A stretch of DNA of 64,000 nucleotides from Schizochytrium sp. TIO01 (lineage: Eukaryota; Sar; Bigyra; Thraustochytrida; Thraustochytriidae). The position numbers and the translations under genes are program-made. The stretch covers positions 2,031,048-2,095,047 of the forward strand of contig SMSO01000031.1 in the NCBI GenBank assembly GCA_004764695.1. The letters are read 5' to 3'. Positions within the stretch are counted from its first letter, which is position 1. Every line of letters begins with the position of its first letter. Under the pieces are notes generated by a model that was not told where the DNA came from, ran no database searches, and was given only the letters and a program-made list of their open reading frames with translations. Positions 39,713-49,627 of the stretch are shown piece after piece.

Positions 39713-41395
39713 TCAGTGATCCATAATACGCAAATTGCCAGTGATGACTTTATCACGGATCACCGATCCACTGCAAATATCAATGTGGGAGCCTTCCTCG
39801 GCGACAATGATGACAGTTCCTTTGAGTTGAATATGATTGCGGAAGTGTACGTCGCCTGAGACTGTAAGATGTTCTAAATCAATGAGGTCAGGGACGCCGA
39901 AAGGGAGACGTTTTGAATACTCCTCCACAGTCCGAAAGCAAGGCCCAAGCTTGACTGTCGGCACCGGCGGAGAAATCGTTCGCTTCTCTGAAAGAGCTAA
40001 AGCACCGTGCTTTATAATAAAGAGATCGCTTTGCACTGCGAATAGATCACTCGTTGTTTTCACAGGAAGAAAGCGACTTCGCGGTACAACAATGACGTTG
40101 ACATTGTCGAAGAGGTTAATTGCAGCACCAGCTGCTGTCTCAAACATGAGGCATGAAACCTCCTCACCAGAGGAGTCGATTGCTAGCCTATCGCGAGCAA
40201 TGACCTGAAGATCAAGGCTCCTCTTGACGGACATGAGACGCTGAAGTTCGCGGAGGTTAACCCATAGATTGTTGGTGTTAAATTTATCAAAGCGTTTGTC
40301 ACGTCTCAGTGTGTCGCTTAAGACCTTTGGCAAGGCAGAGTTTTCCATCAAAAGTGGCTTCCCCTTGTGCTCAACCAGAGTACCTCCTGACACGTCTTGA
40401 CGCTCACGCTTTGTGACTTCCATGCAAAATCCGTACTCATTGAGCATAAGGTGGTATAGAATATTGAGGTCTACAGTAGCACCGAGGTTATCAATGTTAC
40501 TGATAAAGAGGTACTCCTTTCCCATTGCAATGAGTTCTTCGAGGAGACCACAACGAGAGATTGAGGTATACACATCGCCATGACCTGGCGGGTACCACAT
40601 GCTTTGGGACTGCTTGGAAAACTTCCCACTAGCTAATGGCGTCACTGTGCTACGATCCAGCAAAGGGAAACACGTTTGACTAAAAGTCTTAATGGAGACG
40701 TGCCGATCATCGTAGCGTGACAATAGGCGTTTTGTTTCCTTGTCCGTGTTAAAGGAATTCATGAGAATTAGAGGGACATCAACGCCGTGTTTTGTGTTCA
40801 GGAATTCGACCTGGCGAACTGCCATATCTAGAAAGCTGAGAGAGTTGCGAACCTCAATGACAGACTTTGGGCCTTGACAGCCCATGGAAGTGCCGAGGCC
40901 ACCGTTGAGCCTGAGAATCGCAAGCTTATTGAGTAGTTCATGAGTCAGGTTCATGCTGTCAGGACATGAGGGAATGGATTTATAACCGCAGCATTTGACC
41001 CGCTGTTTGCTACTTTTGTCAGAACCAGGGCCACCCATGATATCTGGTGCTGATTTTGCCTGTGGCGGAGGGGGTGGAACAGAGACCCCGCCATCTCTGC
41101 GTCGAGCAGCTTCTTCATCAGCACGCTGGAGACTTTCGATGAATGGTTGGTCCATACTGGGTGGTACACTGTTGGTTTCCTGGGAGTCCTGCTGGTATAC
41201 ACAGTAGTCTGCATCCTCCTCCACAGCCCCGATTTCATCAATCGTTAGCTCCCTCATGTACTTTGAGTGTGCAGAATAGCGGCTAAGGTAACGCAAAAAT
41301 TCGTCCACGCAGTCCCTGGGCATAATAGTCTCATATTGAGGAGCCATTCCTTCTACCATGCGCTCAAAGTTCTCCACAGACTTGGCAGTGTACAT
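39713..41395 (-). CDS. UGP2: UTP-glucose-1-phosphate uridylyltransferase
   Basis: It makes UDP-glucose and pyrophosphate from UTP and glucose 1-phosphate, supplying nucleotide sugar for beta-glucan, glycogen and glycoprotein synthesis. The 560-aa protein has the nucleotide-binding loop LRLNGGLGTSMGCQGPKS near residue 163, WYPPGHGDVYTS near 265, NIDNLGATVD near 300, and the full C-terminal beta-helix (HLTVSGDVHF; QLKGTVIIVAEEGSHIDI; GNLRIMDH). It is about 50 residues longer than animal UGP2 on the N-terminal side, with a Pro-rich linker (SVPPPPPQAKSAP) before the catalytic domain. It is a stand-alone enzyme, not fused to phosphoglucomutase. The ATG at 41395 is the first in the frame. Confidence 0.95.
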   Translation of the reverse strand: MYTAKSVENFERMVEGMAPQYETIMPRDCVDEFLRYLSRYSAHSKYMRELTIDEIGAVEEDADYCVYQQDSQETNSVPPSMDQPFIESLQRADEEAARRRDGGVSVPPPPPQAKSAPDIMGGPGSDKSSKQRVKCCGYKSIPSCPDSMNLTHELLNKLAILRLNGGLGTSMGCQGPKSVIEVRNSLSFLDMAVRQVEFLNTKHGVDVPLILMNSFNTDKETKRLLSRYDDRHVSIKTFSQTCFPLLDRSTVTPLASGKFSKQSQSMWYPPGHGDVYTSISRCGLLEELIAMGKEYLFISNIDNLGATVDLNILYHLMLNEYGFCMEVTKRERQDVSGGTLVEHKGKPLLMENSALPKVLSDTLRRDKRFDKFNTNNLWVNLRELQRLMSVKRSLDLQVIARDRLAIDSSGEEVSCLMFETAAGAAINLFDNVNVIVVPRSRFLPVKTTSDLFAVQSDLFIIKHGALALSEKRTISPPVPTVKLGPCFRTVEEYSKRLPFGVPDLIDLEHLTVSGDVHFRNHIQLKGTVIIVAEEGSHIDICSGSVIRDKVITGNLRIMDH

Positions 41396-42441
41396 GTTGT
41401 TCGTTCAAAGATTCGTGAATCCTCTGCCAGAAGTATGTACACACCAAAACGAAAAGTATTACCTAAAATGAAAATCTAAAGCAGAGTCGTCTCGATCTCA
41501 AGTTCGCAGAAGACCTCGAGTTCGTCGTTCTCGTTACCACTTCCAAAATCTACTTATCCCTGTTTCTCTATCGATGTCTATATCGACCTTGAACACGTTG
41601 TATCTGCTCTCTACTGCCTCTGCAGCTGCCACGTCCTGACAGTAACCTCTACTTATTGATAAGTCTAGTAGTCACCTTCTTTCCGAGGACAACTTAGAAC
41701 CGTGAAAAGCTTGACCAACGAACTCGGGGTCGAAGGAACCTCGGGCCGTCAATTTGAACTTGGATTCGTGTCTAGCGTTATCCGATCGCCCCGAGTTATG
41801 TTCCAATCCCCACTCAGGCGGGTCTTGTTGCACAGAAACTTCAGGCGTCCCACGTCTCCTTTCCTGGCGATTTGTCTGAGCGCCTTTTCAGTGACGAGAG
41901 ATGCTAACTTTGACGACGATTCTGAGTTTCCCCAAACTGGGATCTCGTCTCAATATAAACCAAGGAGGTCCTCGGCCGCCTCCAGGGCGGTCGTAAGGAC
42001 TTCCGCGACTTCCAGGTCCTTTCCAATCGCAGTGTCCTCGTCCTCACAGCGGTTTGCTGCCTCGATTTTGATCTTGTTCTTTTTAATTAATAATTTCAGA
42101 ACATGTAGTTTTAGTACATAGTAATACTTAATAAGTTCTACTAGAAGGACCTAAAAAACCAATGACCTATTGGGAAAAGGTCAAGAGGTAATTTCTGGTG
42201 AAATCATCCCGTCGAGTTTCTCATGAAGAGCCCTTGCAACACTTTGCTAATCGAGGTTATTTCCTCTCTTTACTCTTGAAGTAGCAAAGCCCTGTGTGAC
42301 ATTGCTTTACGCTAACACGGCAATTTCCTCTGCTCTTGACAATGACAATTTAATTCGATTCATCTCATTATTTTTCCCACGTTCAAATTAAGAAATCTTA
42401 TTTTCTTCCATTTACCAGCATCACAAGCGTATCCTCCCACT

Positions 42442-42500
42442 AGTGAGTTATACGGCTGTTACAAGTGAGTTATAGAGGCAGTTAAAAGTGAGCTATTTTG
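42442..42500 (+). promoter_or_regulatory. Three tandem AGTGAGTTAT elements, 22-23 bp period
   Basis: AGTGAGTTAT occurs at 42442 and 42464, and AGTGAGCTAT at 42487. The spacings of 22 and 23 bp correspond to about two helical turns, putting the elements on one DNA face ~380-420 bp before the derlin ATG. Confidence 0.4.
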
Positions 42501-42560
42501 AATACTGTATTGTAGAAAAGTCTATATTGTACTTACGATGGCCCCGAAAGCCGTGCCCTC

Positions 42561-42570
42561 TTCGCGCGAA
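42561..42570. promoter_or_regulatory. TTCGCGCGAA palindrome, E2F-like
   Basis: A perfect 10-bp palindrome with an E2F/DP-like core, 295 bp upstream of the derlin ATG. Functional assignment is speculative. Confidence 0.3.
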
Positions 42571-42864
42571 ATCGAAGCGGAAAGCATTAGTATTATCCAC
42601 GCTGGCATAGGCTCCGGGGTCGATCTGCCTCATTTCTCGGCCTCCGGGTCAACTTTTGCTGGTGCCGGGCTCTCAAGGGCATCTTGCGGGCTCTCTTAAG
42701 GATTTCTGCCCGACACCCGCGCCCTCGCGAACCTTTGCTACGCTTTCATTCGGTTCATGACCATCTAAGTTGTTCTCTGCGGATTTAGGAGCGCCAGTGA
42801 CGGCTTTTCAAGCTGGTGCGAACCCTGAGCTCACCAATTCTTCGTAAATTCTTCGTAGGCTAAG

Positions 42865-44055
42865 ATGAATGTTGGCGACCCTTTGGGGTGGTACTGGGAA
42901 ATTCCTGTGGTTTCCCGTGCCTACTTCACTCTATCATTTCTCACGACTGCGGCCTGCGCGTTAGAGCTGGTGAGTCCTCTTTCGCTGTATTTTAACTACT
43001 CACTCATAGCGAAAGGTCAATTATGGCGCCTTGTGACCTCTTTCCTCTTCTTTGGTCTTTTTAGCCTTGATTTTGTCTTTCATATGTACTTTCTCATCCG
43101 CTATTGCCGTCTGCTTGAAGAGAATTCATTTCGAGGGCCGGGTCGGAGGGGAGACTTTGTAGTTTTTATTCTTTTTTGTGCTGTACTTATGTCACTCATT
43201 GCTCCTTTTGTCAATGTGCCCTTCATGTCAAGTTCTCTCACCTTTGCTATGGTTCACCTTTGGGGCCGTCGTAATCCGCACATTCGTATGAACTTCTTGG
43301 GTCTCTTTACCTTTACAGCAAGTTATCTTAGCACAGTCTTATTCTCCTTCAGCCTTATTCTTGGCCACAGTGCCACCGTTGATCTCATCGGTATTGTCGT
43401 GGGTCACATTTATTACTTCTGGGACGATGTATATGTGGAGTTGGCTCGGATCCGTGGCTGGCCTGCCAGACATTATCTTCGTCTCAGCAACTACTTGCCG
43501 GCAGAGCCAGAGATTCAGGTTCAGACTGATCAAGATAGCAATGCTACCATGGACACTGGAGTCGGAAATCGTGGTGCTCAAGATGAGGGACAAACCCCTG
43601 CTCACCAGCAACCTGAAGAAGCCGAACCTCAAGATACTTCTCCTCAACAGGATAATGAAAACGTTGTATCGCCTGCAGCAGGTTCATCTGACTCCCAAAT
43701 TGAGACAGATGCACCAAGTGAACCGCCAATCAGTCCTGGGTTGACATCTGGCGTACCTGCTACTCCTCCTGAAATTCCTTCTCGAAACTCAATCGAAGAC
43801 ATGCGTGCACAACGCCTTGCAGCTTTAGAAAGAAGATTTCAGACACTGAATGTTCCACAGAATGAGAACGAACAAGAAATAGTTTCTGTGTCGAACTCCT
43901 TGGATGCGACTGGAAATATTAAGAACCAGTCGAAGGATGGGGTAGAAAAGAGTTCTATGGATGAGACTTCCCAGGATGACCATGAAGTTGCTGTAGAAGC
44001 GCATAACAAAGATGGACTTCGTCAGAGAAAACAGAGCGCAATAGATGAAGAGTAA
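42865..44055 (+). CDS. Derlin (Der1-like) ER membrane protein
   Basis: Derlins are rhomboid-fold pseudoproteases of the ER-associated degradation retrotranslocation channel. Residues 1-200 align with the family: GWYWEIPVVSRAY, KGQLWRLVTSFLFFG, MYFLIRYCRLLEENSFRG, then NFLGLFTFTASYLSTVLF and the highly conserved VDLIGIVVGHIYYFWDDV. There are about five to six hydrophobic segments. No Ser-His rhomboid dyad is seen, as expected. The remaining ~190 residues form an acidic, Gln/Pro/Ser-rich cytosolic tail, much longer than the tails of animal derlins, ending in a basic stretch. I see no clear p97-binding SHP box. The first ATG at 42865 gives the canonical N-terminus. Confidence 0.92.
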   Translation: MNVGDPLGWYWEIPVVSRAYFTLSFLTTAACALELVSPLSLYFNYSLIAKGQLWRLVTSFLFFGLFSLDFVFHMYFLIRYCRLLEENSFRGPGRRGDFVVFILFCAVLMSLIAPFVNVPFMSSSLTFAMVHLWGRRNPHIRMNFLGLFTFTASYLSTVLFSFSLILGHSATVDLIGIVVGHIYYFWDDVYVELARIRGWPARHYLRLSNYLPAEPEIQVQTDQDSNATMDTGVGNRGAQDEGQTPAHQQPEEAEPQDTSPQQDNENVVSPAAGSSDSQIETDAPSEPPISPGLTSGVPATPPEIPSRNSIEDMRAQRLAALERRFQTLNVPQNENEQEIVSVSNSLDATGNIKNQSKDGVEKSSMDETSQDDHEVAVEAHNKDGLRQRKQSAIDEE

Positions 44056-44433
44056 TGGATATGTACATGCAGAAGTAAATAGGAAAACCGGGTATTGGCT
44101 TTCCAGAGCATCTGTTGCACCCCCCTCGACTTCACGCTCGCTATATTGAGAGTGTGGTAGTTTGTATTGACTAGATAGAAGAAAAAATGATTTTAGTTCA
44201 ACTAAACATTACATTTTGAGCTGAAGGTGAAATACACTCATGAGCAGAACCTTGCATCTGTGATTTATTTTCAGCAAGGGTTGGAATGGGCTATCTAGAG
44301 AGAATAATTATTGAAAAAACAAGGAAAAGAAAAAGAAGTGAAATATGGTCTAGTAGGAAAGATAGTCAATATTGTCTTCGAGCAGGTCAATGGACATAGA
44401 GCTCACACATTGAATTAGAACGTCAGAAAGTGC
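44056..44433. other. Intergenic between convergent genes
   Basis: A 378-bp 3'-3' gap between derlin and the LIM gene. No gene seen. Confidence 0.6.
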
Positions 44434-47016
44434 TTAGATTTCTGCTTTCACGCGATCAGCAAAATCGTCCACGAGAATAAGAGAAAAGTCTGGAGTATCA
44501 GCGTCTGCCTGACGCTTGGTCTTAGACTTCTTTTTCTTGAGCTTGCTGTGAAGCTCCGCTTCAGCTCCAGTGTACCCATTCTCGTCCAGCAATTCGAAGG
44601 TGAGTTCGACGTCAATTACTTCAATCGTCGCTTTATCTGTTCGCTCATCGTACACGTAGCGTAAGGCTGCATTTAGACCGTGCACAACTCCTCCTTCGAT
44701 TTTGTAGCTCTGAGATAAAACTACATTGTCATCTGCATCAAAAGTGCAGTAAGCCTTCTTTCCTGTGAGTGGGTGCTCCGTGAGATTGAAGGTATGTTTA
44801 CGGTCAGAGACATCAAAAAAGTCATTAGATACGCGCACGGTCTTGCTAGTTGTAGAATGTGCATCCTCATCAATCACATAGCGTAGTCTGGCAGGTGCAA
44901 GTCGGTGTTGCATCAGCGCATTCTCCTTGGCGTCTTCAGACTCAATTTTTAAAAGAAAGGAAATACTGAATTTGCCATCTTCAAAACCTGAAAACACAAT
45001 GGGCATGCGGTCAGGGGCAGCTTGAACATAATGACGAGGCGTGTGCTTGATATTGCTTTGCTCAGGGCACTTGAGGTGAAAGCGCTCCATGCCAATCACG
45101 GTAAAGTTCTTGTCCGAGAGCAAAATTTCACCTCCACAACGTGTGCAAAGCGGTTTGCGACCAAGGGAAGCTCCAAGAGAACGACTCACAGCCTTGCGAG
45201 CACGTTCGGGGTCGTTTTCATACTTGCCACCATAGTTGATGTTTGTTGAATCAGGCCGCCAGCCCTTGACCAGCTCTCCCTGGCCATTCATGCGTAAGTT
45301 ATAATGCGTAGCACAAAGGACCATACGACCGCCTGTGCGACCCGGTTCATCCATTACATGAACAACCTCGCCAGACAGATTCTTTGGGCAATCTTCGCAT
45401 TTCAGGCAGTAATAGTGAAAAGCTCTATCACGGGAGTCGCTTAGCTTCTCCATGCGATACACAAGCTTGTCACAGACTGGACATGTTGGAGACGCATTCA
45501 TTGAACGAATTCGGTCCAGTTTCTCACGCCAGCCAGCCTTGCGCTCCTCTGCAGCCTCTCCTTCTGCTTCTGGATCAAGGTTCTCTGCGTAAGGCCCATC
45601 TTCTTCGCTATCAGCATCAATATTTTCTGAGCTTGCTCGCTCCTGGTATTCCGCTTCCTCCTCCTCTCTGCCCATATTCTGCTTGATGTCCTCTTCCTCC
45701 GTTTCTTCCAATTCCTCACCGCTGCGGACTCGACGACGCGGGCCCAGCGAGAACTTGAACTCATCTTGTACAGTTGCCTTAGAAGACATCTTACCGGGGT
45801 CCTGACGGCGGCGCAAGGTTCCATTCTTGCGTAGCATAGTAAGACTGTGTCGTTTCTCAGGCTCCTTCTTGGTATTCACGGCACCAGAGACGAAGAGACT
45901 GACCATTTTTTGAACCTGGCTTTGGCGTCGAGACAGTTTGGGCTGGTCCTGTTCTTCCGAAACCTCTTCCTCTTCAGGAAATTTGGAGTCATCGTCAATA
46001 TCATCAAAACGGTCCTCTTCGTCTTCATGATGCTCAAGATCCTCATGGAAGTGATGCTGACGGTCGGGATCAGCAATTGCATCGACACTCACTTGCGAGT
46101 GCATGTCATCATCAGACTCATGAGCAGAGCTGTGACGCCTGCTGTTCCGCCTTGACTCCTCATGAACAGCAAGCGTGTCATCTTCTCTATTGTCGTTATC
46201 GATATCACCAGCAAATTCATTTTCTTCTTCTGCTGCTGCAGCTTCTTTTCCATGATCCGTAGAGGTAGAAGCTCTGTGGCTACGGGATAGACGCTGGGAA
46301 AGACGCTGTAACACGGAGCTTGATTTTCTCTTTTCATTTCCAGTAGCAGCCTCATTTTCATCTTCATCTTCATGACGATGGTCCGACTCTGCTAGCCTTT
46401 CAAGTTCTTCATCATCTCCATGGTCATCTTCATGGATATCTTCTTCAACATCGCTCAAATGGGCAGACGTCTTAAAATTTTCTTCGTCTTCCTCTACGTC
46501 AGCGCGACTTTTTCTGGAAATCCGACGTGAGAGACGCTGTACAATGCTTGGTGTGGCAGCAGAGGCAACCTCCTCGTGATCTTCTTCAGTCTCTTTTTGA
46601 GCATCAGACTTACGCGAGCTTCTGCGTGAAAGATGTTTGGATAGGCGCTGAGAGAGCCTTTGCTTAAGGCCACTGTCATCCTGATCAGCACTAGTGGCTT
46701 GGAATGGTGAAGTATACGAGCCAGACATCCACCGCTGGGACATACGTTGAACCAGGCCTGCCGGTACCACATCTTCGTCGGTGGCTTCTCCAAGTAGCTC
46801 ATCGATATCGTTGGGTGGCTTTCTACTCGACCGGCGTTTCCCTTTAGATTTACCTGTAGATTCAAGTTCTGTATCACTTTGGTCCTCCTCGTCATCAATA
46901 CGAACATCTGTAGGATCGTCCAGCAAGCTCTGGCGTTTGTCATTCCCTGAAGGGGATTTGCTCAGAAACGCTTCAAGTTTGGCACGGCCCGGCGGCAAGC
47001 TTTCATGATCCGTCAT
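44434..47016 (-). CDS. LIM-domain protein with Ser/Arg repeats and novel C-terminal domain
   Basis: This 860-aa protein starts at the ATG at 47016; six upstream codons contain only a TTG. Residues ~60-500 are highly charged and probably disordered. They carry at least four copies of a short basic repeat around QR(L/M)S(Q/R)R (VQRMSQRW, LKQRLSQRLSKHLSRRSSRKS split across two units, VQRLSRRISRKSR, LQRLSQRLSRSHR), separated by Asp/Glu-rich spacers; they look like phosphorylatable RxxS sites. A LIM domain lies at ~508-570 with zinc ligands CPVC, H..C, C..C and C..H. A half-LIM follows near 622 (CTRCGG...FHLKC). The C-terminal ~180 residues are beta-rich (KFSISFLLKIESED; HTFNLTEHPLTGKKAYC), unrecognised, and end in a Lys-rich helix. 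A scaffold role at cytoskeleton or membrane is inferred. Confidence 0.82.
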   Translation of the reverse strand: MTDHESLPPGRAKLEAFLSKSPSGNDKRQSLLDDPTDVRIDDEEDQSDTELESTGKSKGKRRSSRKPPNDIDELLGEATDEDVVPAGLVQRMSQRWMSGSYTSPFQATSADQDDSGLKQRLSQRLSKHLSRRSSRKSDAQKETEEDHEEVASAATPSIVQRLSRRISRKSRADVEEDEENFKTSAHLSDVEEDIHEDDHGDDEELERLAESDHRHEDEDENEAATGNEKRKSSSVLQRLSQRLSRSHRASTSTDHGKEAAAAEEENEFAGDIDNDNREDDTLAVHEESRRNSRRHSSAHESDDDMHSQVSVDAIADPDRQHHFHEDLEHHEDEEDRFDDIDDDSKFPEEEEVSEEQDQPKLSRRQSQVQKMVSLFVSGAVNTKKEPEKRHSLTMLRKNGTLRRRQDPGKMSSKATVQDEFKFSLGPRRRVRSGEELEETEEEDIKQNMGREEEEAEYQERASSENIDADSEEDGPYAENLDPEAEGEAAEERKAGWREKLDRIRSMNASPTCPVCDKLVYRMEKLSDSRDRAFHYYCLKCEDCPKNLSGEVVHVMDEPGRTGGRMVLCATHYNLRMNGQGELVKGWRPDSTNINYGGKYENDPERARKAVSRSLGASLGRKPLCTRCGGEILLSDKNFTVIGMERFHLKCPEQSNIKHTPRHYVQAAPDRMPIVFSGFEDGKFSISFLLKIESEDAKENALMQHRLAPARLRYVIDEDAHSTTSKTVRVSNDFFDVSDRKHTFNLTEHPLTGKKAYCTFDADDNVVLSQSYKIEGGVVHGLNAALRYVYDERTDKATIEVIDVELTFELLDENGYTGAEAELHSKLKKKKSKTKRQADADTPDFSLILVDDFADRVKAEI

Positions 47017-48103
47017 GGTATTCTTTGCTTTCAAGAATGCCGACCTTGAGAGTTCGCCCTCGTTTACTGATTTGGCTGCTCCCTTAAAACGATCTCACAG
47101 AACTGCTCCTTCAAGGGAAAGAGTCTTTGGGAGCGCTTTAACTGCGAGCAAACTCCGCACTGTCCCTTTGCCTTGGGCGGCGGTTCTTGTTGCAGCCAGA
47201 CCTCCTCCGAGGGTCTACAGTGTCCCTTGCTATCGGGGAGGATAGAACCAAGGCCTCCAATTCTTGCTTTGCCAAGCTCAAACTTCAACTTGCGTGGTGC
47301 GTGTGTTTTTGCAAATGTAGTTTGCTTTCATCAAAGTCCCTTCTTTCCTTCCCCAGCCAAAGTGTTTTTTCTTTTTCCTGTTCCTCTGCCACGAATCAGC
47401 GCACACCTAGCTTCATTGGTATCTTTCCATAACTTTAAACTCTATAATAAATAACTAATTAATAGTGATATTGTTATTAAAATATAACAAATACAGGCCC
47501 TGTGTTTCTTTTAACGCACGTGTCGCGTGCTGTGTTGGTGTGCACAAGAAGCGCCAACTCCAGCTCGACTTGTACGTCGTGCTCTCGTGCTCAGCTCCTT
47601 AGGCGCAGCCAAATAAGCTTTCAGCATGGCCCTGGCAGCCTGATTGTTCTTTTGCAATTCGTCGTCCCGCTTGCTGGCCTACTCGATCTCCCAGACTCGC
47701 AAGCCCCTGCGGCTGGGCCAAAATAGCTTTGCGCGGGTGCACGTGCCGGCCCCGACTGTATTTAAGGTGATGGTTGTTTAAACTTGCTTAGTGCATTTGG
47801 GGCGTTGGAAGGCTTCTTCGAAGAGGATATGATGGATTATTAAGGTGGCTGAGCGAGTGGATCGTTTCTTGTAAATCCCAAACAAGCCATGAAAGTGGCC
47901 TTTTTGCTCACTTCCTTGCATACCCACTGCATCACACTCACGGCCTTCACTCGCTCGCTAGAGTTGTTGCCGTATCCCCCTTGCTCTTACTTGGTTTCCC
48001 TCCCTGGCCGAATCCAGCGTAGTAGGGAACTTAATACATCTAACTTAGATCTCAAATTCGTAGCTATAAATCTTGCGAGCTAACCACAGAATGCAATTTC
48101 TGC

Positions 48104-48132
48104 AACTACTGCTACTACTACTACTACTACTA
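48104..48132. repeat. (ACT)n microsatellite
   Basis: About nine CTA/ACT triplets with one interruption. Confidence 0.85.
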
Positions 48133-48313
48133 GATCTTGTACTACCAACATACCTACTCCTTGCCTTCAAAACTAGTTCGTCTTTATCAGCTCCAAGACT
48201 CTAGAGAGTGAAATCGACATCTTCATAATATTTTCCATTGTGATATTGCTTGCTTTCAGCCTCGAAATTTCATTACCTACTCAAAGCAAATCTCACTCGT
48301 GACATTCTTCAAT

Positions 48314-48469
48314 ATGTTCCGAGCTGCCACCTGCTTTCGGAGACCACCTCCTACAGTTCAAGGTGTTCTGCCTGCTCGCCGTTTTCCTGCTTCCACAAGT
48401 TATTTCGCGCACGTCGTGCTTTCTAGTGACAGCTATTATGCTGAAACCACATTAAAAAAGGCAAACTAG
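48314..48469 (+). CDS. Possible small protein with mitochondrial-type N-terminus
   Basis: A 51-aa ATG-to-TAG frame begins MFRAATCFRRPPPTVQGVLP and ends ETTLKKAN. The N-terminal half has no acidic residue, four or five arginines and amphipathic spacing, like a mitochondrial presequence. The C-terminal half contains the acidic and polar residues. No family is recognised and chance is a real alternative in a 2.6-kb gap. Confidence 0.22.
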   Translation: MFRAATCFRRPPPTVQGVLPARRFPASTSYFAHVVLSSDSYYAETTLKKAN

Positions 48470-49627
48470 GCTGCCACCACATATCTAGGTATCGCATATT
48501 CGCTGCTCGCAAAGGGAGAGATGAGGATCGCCTGCCTCTGCGGTCTTAGGCTCAAGTGTTTAGCCTTGTCTGCACATGCCTAATGAAGCACAGGCTTCAA
48601 CGACGTACCAATACTACTTTAATAAGCACCAGCATGAGTTATGAGTTGTTACACACCTTTACAATCTAACTTAACAGTATTAGGTGCCAATTATTTACAT
48701 ACCGGAGCGAGTGAAGAAAGAAATGAGTAGTTGAACGAACGAACAGACGACGAAGGATAGCCAACGAACAGAGCATAGGATGATCTCGGGAATGATTTCC
48801 CAAGTCGGGTAGTGAACAGCAGTTGATATGAAGCCACAACGAGCAGAAAATTTATATGAGGGAAAGTGTGGGTTTACAGTTCAAGTCCACTCATAACAGA
48901 GCAGCGTCAAGAGAGGAGATCTAGCACGACTCCTGCTGGTGCGAACTTATGGACAAAATTGCGAGCGGCCCTGAGAGGCCAAAAAGCTCGACTAGAAAAT
49001 CGCTGGGACACTCGAGCATCTTGGAAAATATTCGGTTGCACCGAATTATTTAAATTGTTGAATTCTGCTTGAAACCAGCGCATGGAGAACCACTCGCAGG
49101 CTGTGTGGAGGAAAGTTTGCACGGTTCCAAAGGCTCCAAAAGCCGTACTTACATTTGAGGAGGAAAAAAAAGTAAAAGTATATACATTCGCGAAAACATT
49201 GTTGTATGCTCCAAATTTCAACTTCTGTGTTTACAGGATAGCGTTGCATTTGATTCTACATATTGTTTTTGTTCAACTTAAAAAATGCAAAGTTTTTGCC
49301 TGTAAAGAGTTCTTAGTTTTTGGTTTGCGATTGTAGAAAGCGAGACTCAAATTTATACGCTCGATATCTATTTGCTGTCAAGAAAGTACTCCCGCTACTA
49401 TTTACATCATTAGACATTGCCTGCCAAAGCAAAGTTAAGCTCGCCTACTAGATATTAGACAACCTTGTAGTAGGCAGCCGCCACACGCAAAACAGACACC
49501 CTGAAGGATCTGAAGAAAATGTTGAGACAAAAGCAGTGGAACAGCAATTAACTAAGATGATGTTGATACAATTAATTGTGTATTGTATAAGGAAGCAGGG
49601 TGGGTCGATGGTAAGAACACATGGTAT

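Larger units (their letters stand above)
41396..42864. other. Divergent intergenic region with promoter-like repeats
   Basis: This 1.47-kb gap lies between UGPase (-) and derlin (+). The only long frame (41702-42121) begins with GTG and has no recognisable content. A triple direct repeat at 42442-42500 and a TTCGCGCGAA palindrome at 42561-42570 lie upstream of derlin. Confidence 0.5.
47017..49627. other. Intergenic, 2.6 kb
   Basis: No confident gene lies between the LIM gene and the DIX-auxilin gene. It contains an (ACT)n microsatellite at 48104-48132 and a 51-codon ATG frame at 48314-48469 that is listed separately. Other frames (47.0-47.7 and 48.9-49.3 kb) lack family features. Confidence 0.5.
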
